Of a DNA stretch of 50,650 nt, positions 44,583 through 50,650 are shown piece by piece. The notes beneath the pieces were generated by a model. That model was not told the origin of the DNA, searched no databases, and saw only the letters and a list, made by a program, of their open reading frames with translations. The DNA is from Ferrimicrobium sp. (GTDB taxonomy: Bacteria; Actinomycetota; Acidimicrobiia; Acidimicrobiales; Acidimicrobiaceae). Numbering within the stretch: position 1 is the stretch's first letter; every line of letters starts with the position of its first letter. The stretch covers positions 1-50,650 of the forward strand of contig NZ_DAHVNP010000082.1 of assembly GCF_027319265.1 (NCBI RefSeq), given 5' to 3'. A program made the translations under genes and the position numbers.

Positions 44583-45014
44583 TTGAGAGTCATTTGGGAG
44601 AGGTTGAGAACTGAGGATCGAGTCCTCTCGGTCTGCGTGGTAGCTATCGCGATCACCCTTTTTCTTCCGTGGCATACGTACGCGATTTTGAGCATGACTG
44701 GCACGACCGATGGCTTTCATAGTTGGGGATTGCTGACGGCGCTCGGTGTGCTGTTGCTCGCATTTGTGCTCACATCAGATGGCGAGTTCGTTGCTCGGCA
44801 CACTCCTCGGATATCGCTTGCTTCATGGAGGGTGATCGGGGCGGCGCTGATGTTCGGTGGGGCTGCGCTGTACTTGACGATCGGGCCTGGCTCCTATCAC
44901 TCCACCGAGGTTCCGGTGGCATATGGACCATCCTACGGTGTCTACTTGGCGTTCTTAATAGGGTTGGCGGCGTTGTTGTTGACGTTTCGCCAGGGAAGGA
45001 AATCGATATCTTGA
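44583..45014 (+). CDS. Small membrane protein, unknown, four helices
   Basis: The 143-residue protein has four hydrophobic segments and a basic N-terminus. The start is TTG 44583 after GGAGGATGCTAC. Its stop overlaps the TTG start of the following lipoprotein (TTGA). The pair is probably one operon. I do not recognise a family. Confidence 0.7.
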   Translation: MRVIWERLRTEDRVLSVCVVAIAITLFLPWHTYAILSMTGTTDGFHSWGLLTALGVLLLAFVLTSDGEFVARHTPRISLASWRVIGAALMFGGAALYLTIGPGSYHSTEVPVAYGPSYGVYLAFLIGLAALLLTFRQGRKSIS

Positions 45015-45718
45015 AGAAGTTGCTTCTAGTGATCCCCTTAGGGGGACTTTTGCTCGCTGCCTGCGGCTCGACCAGTACGAGCAATCCGGTGAGTGCTGGT
45101 GCGGCGACGTTGACGAGTCAGGAGGTGCACTTCTGTTTCGTCACCCAGGCCACGAGTGGCGCTGATAGTACGCAGCTTCAGGGTTGTGGCGACCAGAACT
45201 ACGACGCCCACCTCGCCTCGGCAAACTTGACGAGTTCGGTCAGTCTCTCTGGACAGAGCCAGAGCGAGAAGGTTGGGGTGGAGCGCATCGGCAAGACCGA
45301 GTGGGTCTATTTCAAGAAGAAGTGGTACGCCCAGAAGGAGCCATTCCCAGCATCATCACCGGGCTCGATCTCCTCGCTGCTGCGCGCTACGCCGAGTGTG
45401 AAGAAGGTTGCAGGCATCAAAGTCCTGGGGCAGTCGACCACCGGTTACCAGGGAGTCTTTACCGCCGCTGACTTCAAGGCGCATAAGAAGGCGCTTACTT
45501 CGTCGATGGCGACCTCATTGACTGGTCTCAAGAGTGACACCTTCACCGCGTATGTGAACACCAAGGGCCAGGTTGTTCAGGTGAACCAGACGGAGTTGGT
45601 GACCTCGTCGAGCACGAAGGTAACAGTTACCTCCACCGTTCAGTTCTCCCACTTTGGAGAGAAGGTAGCGATCAAAAAGCCGCCTGCGAACGAGATCTCA
45701 AAGGGTTCACCGAGCTAA
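45011..45718 (+). CDS. Secreted lipoprotein, unknown
   Basis: The 235-residue protein has a lipoprotein signal (LKKLLLVIPLGGLLLAAC, lipobox LAAC). The rest is rich in Ser, Thr, Lys and Val with beta-strand spacing (EVHFCFVTQATSGADSTQLQGCGDQ, VGVERIGKTEWVYFKKKWYA). This recalls the LppX/LprG-like or LolA-like lipoprotein fold in which a domain carries lipid, but the similarity is too weak to claim. Two further cysteines follow in the N-terminal part. The TTG start is preceded by GGGAAGGAAA. Its 3' end overlaps the antiporter gene by 12 nt, tail to tail. Confidence 0.75.
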   Translation: MKKLLLVIPLGGLLLAACGSTSTSNPVSAGAATLTSQEVHFCFVTQATSGADSTQLQGCGDQNYDAHLASANLTSSVSLSGQSQSEKVGVERIGKTEWVYFKKKWYAQKEPFPASSPGSISSLLRATPSVKKVAGIKVLGQSTTGYQGVFTAADFKAHKKALTSSMATSLTGLKSDTFTAYVNTKGQVVQVNQTELVTSSSTKVTVTSTVQFSHFGEKVAIKKPPANEISKGSPS

Positions 45719-46780
45719 ACGATTGAGTCGTAGCGCAAGTCCTGAGACCAGTGTCGAGCCGAGGACGACGGCCATGAGAATGGCGTAGTCGGTGTTGGAC
45801 AAGACAGCCGACTGCAAGAAGACGAGGGCCATAGCGATGGTGACCTCTCCTCTGGCGAGCATGCCTGCCCCTACGGCGATGCGCACGTGGAGGTCTCCTG
45901 GGGTGGCAACGCTAATGGCAAGACGAGAGATGAGCAGCGCGATCAGGATCAGACCTGCGGATAGGAGAACGTTGGCATGAACGAGCAGCGGTAATCGGAT
46001 GTCGTAGCCCGCGACCATGAAGAACATGGTTGGCAGTAGTCGCTCAAGGAGGGGTAACCAACGTCTGGCGGGTGCCCCCAGGCGAGCTGCGGTTTCGTGA
46101 CCATCGAAGACGCCAAGCAGGGCAGCGGAGACGCCACAGATGACCCCACCGATCGTGAGCACCATCACTTTCGTGAAGAGTAAGGCAGTCGTCTTTGGCC
46201 GTATCAGGAGCATGGCACCCACAATCGCAAGCGAGGCCGCCAAGGCGATGGTTGGGCTACTGGTCAGACCAAAGGTAGCCCCGGCTGCAAACAGTGGCGC
46301 AAGTACCAGGAGAGCGATGCCAAAGAAGTCGTCGGCGACGGCGGCGGAGATGATGATCGGATAACCACTGCCCTCACCGGTTCCATGGGGTCGCAGAAGC
46401 CGCGCCGCAATACCTGCCGACGTGGGAATCGCGCTCAGGATGAGGGCAAGTTCGGTTAATCCAGCTGATCGTTGCCAAGCCAATAAGCCGAAGCCAAGAA
46501 TGCCCAGCACGGTTGCGCCAATCGAGGCCAAGCCCAGCCCACGAGGGGTGAGTGGGCGGTGGCCAAGGTCGGAGAGCTCCACTCCAACACCAAAGAGGAG
46601 TGCGAAGAGACCGACGTAGGCGACAATGCTGAGGCTCGTCGTATTCGCGTTGGCGCCAAGCGTGACGCGCAGGAGTGCTCCGACTGCGAGGAGCACCATG
46701 GGCTCAGGGATGCGAAGCCAGCGTTGTGGGATCGTGCCAATGGCGAGACCCACCAACACGATCATTACCGTCTCGCTCAC
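45707..46780 (-). CDS. CPA2-type cation:proton antiporter (short form)
   Basis: The 357-residue membrane protein has about eleven hydrophobic segments and family traits such as GLFALLFGVGVELSDL, ALILSAIPTSAGIAARLL, AAVADDFFGIALLVLAPLF (the Asp pair for ion binding) and MLARGEVTIAMALVFLQ. There is no C-terminal TrkA-N or USP domain, so it is the short type. It would exchange Na+ or K+ for protons and help pH homeostasis. Confidence 0.85.
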   Translation of the reverse strand: MSETVMIVLVGLAIGTIPQRWLRIPEPMVLLAVGALLRVTLGANANTTSLSIVAYVGLFALLFGVGVELSDLGHRPLTPRGLGLASIGATVLGILGFGLLAWQRSAGLTELALILSAIPTSAGIAARLLRPHGTGEGSGYPIIISAAVADDFFGIALLVLAPLFAAGATFGLTSSPTIALAASLAIVGAMLLIRPKTTALLFTKVMVLTIGGVICGVSAALLGVFDGHETAARLGAPARRWLPLLERLLPTMFFMVAGYDIRLPLLVHANVLLSAGLILIALLISRLAISVATPGDLHVRIAVGAGMLARGEVTIAMALVFLQSAVLSNTDYAILMAVVLGSTLVSGLALRLNRLAR

Positions 46781-46881
46781 CCGCCCCGGACCGCCTTCCC
46801 TTGGTGTCTACTGAGTGGTGAACTCCGCCGTCGTGACTGCGGAGGGCTTATTCCCCACTACTCCGGTTTAGCCTAATAGGC

Positions 46882-47559
46882 ATGCTGGTTGTGGGAAAGT
46901 TGTTGCGCGGTGTCGCAGTGGTGGGTGTGTTCGGGGTCGTTCTTTCGGCGTGTCACTTTTCGAATGGACAGTACGGGCCGGCCTCTGCCGGGGCGGCACT
47001 GGCGCCGACGAATGGACCGGCTGGTGCCTCAGGCTCGGGAAATAGCGCGACGGCCAAGCTTCTCGGTGGTGGCCTTAGCGTACCGAAGACGGCGTCGACC
47101 TATGACGGAGCGGGATTCCCGATCCCGGACTATGGGCCGGTGAGCTATCACGGCTACGTCAATGGCGATCCAAGGTATCCCGCGACGATCGGGGTGAGGA
47201 ACTCAGCCTACGGTCAGATCCTCACGACGCAGAGTGGATATACCCTCTACATCAGGTTGGGTGATGAGTTTCGGGCGAGCAAATGTTTTAAGATCTGCCT
47301 CGACGCTTTCCCTCCGGAGCTCACCAACGGCGCTCCACAGGCGGCCCCAGGTATCTTGGCCGCTGACCTCGGCGTCTTGACCGCGAACAACTCGTGGGAA
47401 CAGGTCTCCTATGGAGGACGACCTCTTTATCGATATCGTCTCGATACCAAACCAGGCGAGATCAATGCTGAGGGAAAGGGAGGCATCTGGTACGTCGTGG
47501 GTGTTAACGGACTCCCGATCACGAAACCTCTTTCCCGAACCAGTGCGACCAAGAGCTAG
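46882..47559 (+). CDS. COG4315-type lipoprotein (PF03640)
   Basis: The 225-residue protein has a lipoprotein signal (MLVVGKLLRGVAVVGVFGVVLSAC). It contains two copies of the motif of the 'predicted lipoprotein with Yx(FWY)xxD motif' family: SGYTLYIRLGDEFRASKC and GRPLYRYRLDTKPGEINAEG. A pair of cysteines (KCFKIC) and the LDAFPP segment are also typical. The function is unknown; family members are secreted and often near electron-transport genes. The stop overlaps the convergent Fe-S gene by 4 nt. Confidence 0.85.
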   Translation: MLVVGKLLRGVAVVGVFGVVLSACHFSNGQYGPASAGAALAPTNGPAGASGSGNSATAKLLGGGLSVPKTASTYDGAGFPIPDYGPVSYHGYVNGDPRYPATIGVRNSAYGQILTTQSGYTLYIRLGDEFRASKCFKICLDAFPPELTNGAPQAAPGILAADLGVLTANNSWEQVSYGGRPLYRYRLDTKPGEINAEGKGGIWYVVGVNGLPITKPLSRTSATKS

Positions 47560-49556
47560 AGTGACTTCGTAAGAATCTGCGCGACATCTAAAACCTGCTT
47601 GCCCGGGTCAGCGGTGCCCTCGGCTTGGCGTGCCTTCATGGCATCGTCGAGCATGATCATACAAAATGGGCAGGCGGTTGAGACCACATCTGCACCGGTC
47701 TCAAGGGCCTGATCGGTGCGCTCGAGGTTGATTCGCTTCCCGATATTCTCCTCGAGCCACATACGAGCGCCTCCTGCACCGCAGCAGAAGCCCTTCTCGC
47801 GACAACGATGCATCTCCTTGGATTGAACGCCAGGGATCGCCTCAAGCACCGAGCGAGGCTCATCGTAGACGTGGTTGTGACGACCAAGGTAGCAGGGATC
47901 ATGGTAGGTAACGCTCTTGTCGACTGACTTTGTAGGCGTGATTCGCTGGTCGGCGATGAGGCGGCTCAACAGTTGGGAATGGTGAACGACCTCGTAGTTC
48001 CCACCAAGTGCCGGGTATTCATTGGCGATCGAGTTGAAGCAATGCGGACAGGAGACGATGACCTTGCGAACGCCGACACTGTTGAGCGTCTCGATGTTGG
48101 TCTGTGCTTGGGTCTGATAGAGATACTCGTTGCCGATCCGTCTGGCGGGATCCCCGGTGCAGCTTTCGCGCGGGCCAAGGACGGCGAAGTTCACGCCTGC
48201 GTTGTGGAGCAGGGTGGCAATGGAGCGGGTGACACGCTGTGCCCGCTCGTCCAGCGCGCCCGCACAACCAACCCAGAAGAGATACTCGGTGTCGGCACCG
48301 ATGGTGTCAGTGACGACAGGGACCTCGAAATCGAGACCCTGCATCCAATCGGATCGATGGCTGGCTCCCAATCCCCACGGATCGCCCTGGTTCTCGATGT
48401 TTCTGAGCATCGAGTTCGCTTCTGAGGGGAAGCTTGACTCCATCAGGACCTGGTATCGGCGGATGTCGACGATCGTGTCAACGTGTTCGATATCGACTGG
48501 ACATGCCTGCACGCAGGCGCCACAGGTCGTGCAGGACCAAAGCACATCAGGATCGATCACGTCTGGAACGAGGTTGTCGTCTAAGGAGGAACCTGAGAGC
48601 ATCTTTTCTCGCAGGCTCATGATGAGTAGTTTCGGAGAGAGGGGTTTGCCGGTTCCCCAGGCAGGACACTGTTCTTGGCATCGGCCACACTCGGTGCAGG
48701 CCAGCAGGTCGAGTCGTTGCTTCCATGTGGTCTGCTCGATCGTGCCAACTCCGAAGACATCCTCCTCCGAGAGCGTCTCTGGATCCATGTTAGGGGTGGT
48801 CGCCAGCGCACCGAGGGCGATGGGCCGTCGTGCAAAAGCGACGTTTAACGGTGCAGTGAAGATGTGGAGATGCTTCGAGTGAACGACGAAGATTAAGAAG
48901 CTGAAGATCACGGCGATGTTGAGCACGAGGAAGATGGACTCAAGGATGTAGTTGGTGTGTGCGCCCATGTGGCGGAAGGGAATCGAGAGTACGTGCGACA
49001 TGAAGGCAAAGTCCGAGTAGGGAAAGTCGCCGGTGTTGACCTGGAAAGCCCGATAGGCCAGCAGCGTGATGATGACCGCGGCGATCCAGCCCAGGGTGAT
49101 CCAGGCGGTCTTGGTGTGAGAACCGTAGAATCGTGAGTCGCGGTGCCGCTGTTCTGGGGCCTCACGAATGCGAATGACGCTAAAGACACACACCGCCACT
49201 AAGACAGCGAGCGCAAAGAAGTCCTCAAGGAATCCCAACCAGCTATCGTGTCCAATGAGGGGGATCGCAAAACGGCGGTTAAAGAGAAGCCCAATCGCTT
49301 CGATGATGGTGGCGAGCAGAATGGTAAAACCCCAAAAGGTGAAGAAGTGAGCGATACCGGGCACGGTCTTGGTCAATAGCTTGCGCTGGCCGAGCACCTC
49401 AACGGCCTCGGCCTTGACGCCTTGCTCGGCGGTTGTACGCCCGCGTTCGACCTTTTTGCCGGCACGGACTACTCCAAAGAGGTACAGTCCACGCCGTGCG
49501 ACCAGCGCAAGTGAGACCACGATGATCACTAGGCCGACGATAAGACGGTCGTCCAT
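47556..49556 (-). CDS. HdrD-like Fe-S oxidoreductase with membrane cytochrome b-type domain
   Basis: The 666-residue protein has an N-terminal region of about six membrane helices of the nitrate-reductase-gamma type (about 1-260). A double 4Fe-4S ferredoxin part follows (CTECGRCQEQCPAWG near 285 and CTTCGACVQACPV near 345). Two cysteine-rich CCG domains complete it (ESCTGD, VSCPHCF, HDPCYLGRH, FCCGAGG and TACPFCMIML). This architecture is found in actinobacterial electron-transfer proteins that are thought to link acyl-CoA or other dehydrogenases to the quinone pool. The ATG follows GAGGAGGAAGA. Palindromes just upstream suggest control by a dimeric regulator. Confidence 0.9.
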   Translation of the reverse strand: MDDRLIVGLVIIVVSLALVARRGLYLFGVVRAGKKVERGRTTAEQGVKAEAVEVLGQRKLLTKTVPGIAHFFTFWGFTILLATIIEAIGLLFNRRFAIPLIGHDSWLGFLEDFFALAVLVAVCVFSVIRIREAPEQRHRDSRFYGSHTKTAWITLGWIAAVIITLLAYRAFQVNTGDFPYSDFAFMSHVLSIPFRHMGAHTNYILESIFLVLNIAVIFSFLIFVVHSKHLHIFTAPLNVAFARRPIALGALATTPNMDPETLSEEDVFGVGTIEQTTWKQRLDLLACTECGRCQEQCPAWGTGKPLSPKLLIMSLREKMLSGSSLDDNLVPDVIDPDVLWSCTTCGACVQACPVDIEHVDTIVDIRRYQVLMESSFPSEANSMLRNIENQGDPWGLGASHRSDWMQGLDFEVPVVTDTIGADTEYLFWVGCAGALDERAQRVTRSIATLLHNAGVNFAVLGPRESCTGDPARRIGNEYLYQTQAQTNIETLNSVGVRKVIVSCPHCFNSIANEYPALGGNYEVVHHSQLLSRLIADQRITPTKSVDKSVTYHDPCYLGRHNHVYDEPRSVLEAIPGVQSKEMHRCREKGFCCGAGGARMWLEENIGKRINLERTDQALETGADVVSTACPFCMIMLDDAMKARQAEGTADPGKQVLDVAQILTKSL

Positions 49557-49571
49557 TCTTCCTCCTCTGGT

Positions 49572-49621
49572 TGCCGTAACGGCACCTTTACCAAGCTGAT
49601 CACTATATTACCTATCGGTAA
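49572..49621. promoter_or_regulatory. Two palindromes upstream of the Fe-S protein gene
   Basis: TGCCG-TAA-CGGCA (49572-49584) and TTACC-TATC-GGTAA (49608-49621) are both perfect inverted repeats, 15-65 bp upstream of the ATG. The second resembles sites of TetR-type regulators of fatty-acid genes. The order would allow control of both this gene and transcription across the gap to dcd. Confidence 0.5.
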
Positions 49622-49640
49622 CATCTATCACAAACCTGCA

Positions 49641-50201
49641 CTATAGGTCGAGCTGATATCGGCTTGGCGTGGGGCCATCCTGACCTTGGTATTTACTCGC
49701 CAAAGCATCCGATCCATAAGGATTGTCGGCCGGGGTCGTCATCTCGAGGAACGAGATCTGTCCGATCTTCATGCCTGGGTAGATTTTGATAGGAAGGTTG
49801 GCTACATTCGAGAGCTCTAGCGTGATGGTGCCCGAGAAGCCGGGGTCGATAAAACCAGCGGTCGAGTGGATGAGGAGCCCAAGTCGTCCGAGTGATGACT
49901 TGCCCTCCAGACGACCGACGAGGTCGGGCCCAATGGAGACTCGCTCAACCGTCGCGCCCAAGACGAATTCATTTGGATGGAGCATCAAGGCTCCATCCTG
50001 TTCGACCTCGAGCAGCTCTGTCAGATCGTCGAGGGGTTCACGGACATCGATGAGGCCTTTCGAATAGTTTCGAAAGACCCGGAATTTGTTTCCAATTCGT
50101 AGATCGACGGAGGAAGGTTGGATGGCGTTCTCTGCCAGAGGGTCAATAAGAACCCGCTTGGTCTCAAGAGCTGCGATGATGGATCGATCGGACAAAATCA
50201 T
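49641..50201 (-). CDS. dcd: dCTP deaminase
   Basis: The 186-residue protein has the dCTP deaminase signature: QPSSVDLRIGNKFRVFRN, EFVLGATVERVSIG, RLEGKSSLGRLGLLIHSTAGFIDPGFSGTITLEL and the C-terminal KYQGQDGPTPSR. It deaminates dCTP to dUTP, or directly to dUMP as in the Mycobacterium and archaeal bifunctional forms. The start has a short TTGGAG site. Confidence 0.95.
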   Translation of the reverse strand: MILSDRSIIAALETKRVLIDPLAENAIQPSSVDLRIGNKFRVFRNYSKGLIDVREPLDDLTELLEVEQDGALMLHPNEFVLGATVERVSIGPDLVGRLEGKSSLGRLGLLIHSTAGFIDPGFSGTITLELSNVANLPIKIYPGMKIGQISFLEMTTPADNPYGSDALASKYQGQDGPTPSRYQLDL

Positions 50202-50276
50202 ACTCCAATTACACTAACCCTTAGCGATTGACCCTACCGACGTCCATTTGGGGGTAGTTGGGGAATTCGCAAAATT

Positions 50277-50350
50277 GCGGGCGTAGTTCAGCGGCAGAAC
50301 ATCAGCTTCCCAAGCTGAGAACGCGGGTTCGATTCCCGTCGCCCGCTCCA
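50277..50350 (+). tRNA. tRNA-Gly (anticodon CCC), CCA encoded
   Basis: The acceptor stem GCGGGCG pairs with CGCCCGC, followed by T and CCA. The anticodon stem TCAGC/GCTGA has loop TTCCCAA (anticodon CCC). The T-arm GCGGG-TTCGATT-CCCGT is complete. Confidence 0.95.
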
Positions 50351-50394
50351 GACACCAGAGCTGTTCAGTGGTTGTTTTAGACGCCAAGCTGTGT

Positions 50395-50461
50395 ATTCTC
50401 GCTAACTTTGCCACCCATTCTCGCTGAAACTTGCCACCTGTTATCGCTGAAACTTGCCACC
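50395..50461. mobile_element. Likely end of an IS21-type element (three 21-22 bp repeats)
   Basis: The repeats at 50395-50415, 50417-50438 and 50440-50461 are versions of ATTCTCGCTGAAACTTGCCA plus CC. Multiple short repeats with this CGCTGAAACTTGCCACC core are typical of IS21-family ends, where they bind IstA. No transposase frame is seen before the window ends at 50650, so the element may continue outside or be only a remnant. The 190 bases after the repeats hold no recognisable gene. Confidence 0.6.
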
Positions 50462-50650
50462 CCCTAGGAGGGTGCGAGAGGGACTGGTTGTAGTGTATCG
50501 CTAATCGGTCAAGTGTCGCCTCCTTCTCGGTAGTTTTGATGGTGTCATGGAGTCTCGTCCGCGGACTTAGCCACCTTGGACTTCTTGGCTCTCATGGATG
50601 TTAACGGTCATCGAGAGGATGTGCGCGTTGCACAAGAGACGATCGAGTAC

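Noticed and set aside
50214-50414. Minus-strand frame with an ATGIEPAFSAWEADVLPLNYAR-like product
   Set aside because: It is the antisense of tRNA-Gly, a well-known annotation artefact. Similar artefacts overlap the tRNA genes at 2700, 3801 and 12326.

Overview
The window looks like the chromosome of an actinobacterium with moderate G+C (by eye about 55 %). The rpsF-ssb-rpsR-rplI-dnaB order, a DUF5318 protein, a MarP-like CvpA/serine protease, a large HdrD-like Fe-S membrane protein and gltBD all fit Actinomycetota. An acidophilic Acidimicrobiales-type organism is my best guess, but that is inference without a database search. Genes lie on both strands; many starts are ATG/GTG/TTG with a GGAGG-type site, and 1-4 nt overlaps between neighbours are common.

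Layout. 1-1.4 kb: a decayed IS4-type transposase with two frameshifts. 1.6-12.3 kb: housekeeping block with ctaA, tRNA-Arg(ACG), a CutA-like gene, tadA, tRNA-Ser(CGA), a metallo-beta-lactamase-fold hydrolase, a MarP-like protease and gltBD. 12.36-19.14 kb: a compact island integrated into the 3' end of tRNA-Arg(TCG). It is bounded by 44-bp direct repeats and holds a tyrosine integrase, a decayed ArdC-like antirestriction gene, an intact SIR2-domain gene with its own promoter, the broken 5' part of a type ISP-like restriction/helicase gene and an unusual repeat-bearing lipoprotein. 19.4-22.6 kb: three toxin-antitoxin modules in a row: intact DUF1778/GNAT, intact Phd/PIN and a decayed VapBC. 22.6-30.7 kb: a gene-poor, decayed stretch holding a kelch propeller, a flippase-like membrane protein, an SDR oxidoreductase, a small basic protein and a nonsense-interrupted gene.

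30.7-39.5 kb: a YtrA-like GntR regulator with a palindromic operator, a large SNF2 helicase, an MFS transporter, a fatty acid desaturase and a D,D-carboxypeptidase. 39.6-43.7 kb: DUF5318, then the S6-SSB-S18-L9-DnaB operon, in which DnaB carries a 138-residue mini-intein without a homing endonuclease. 43.7-50.2 kb: membrane and lipoproteins, a CPA2 antiporter, a COG4315-type lipoprotein, the Fe-S reductase-like membrane protein and dcd. The window ends with tRNA-Gly(CCC) followed by repeats typical of an IS21-type element end.

The strongest candidate for an undescribed system is the tRNA-Arg island with the SIR2 protein, whose last ~190 residues I cannot assign. Around it are remnants of an antirestriction gene and a restriction enzyme, which is the usual company of phage-defence genes.
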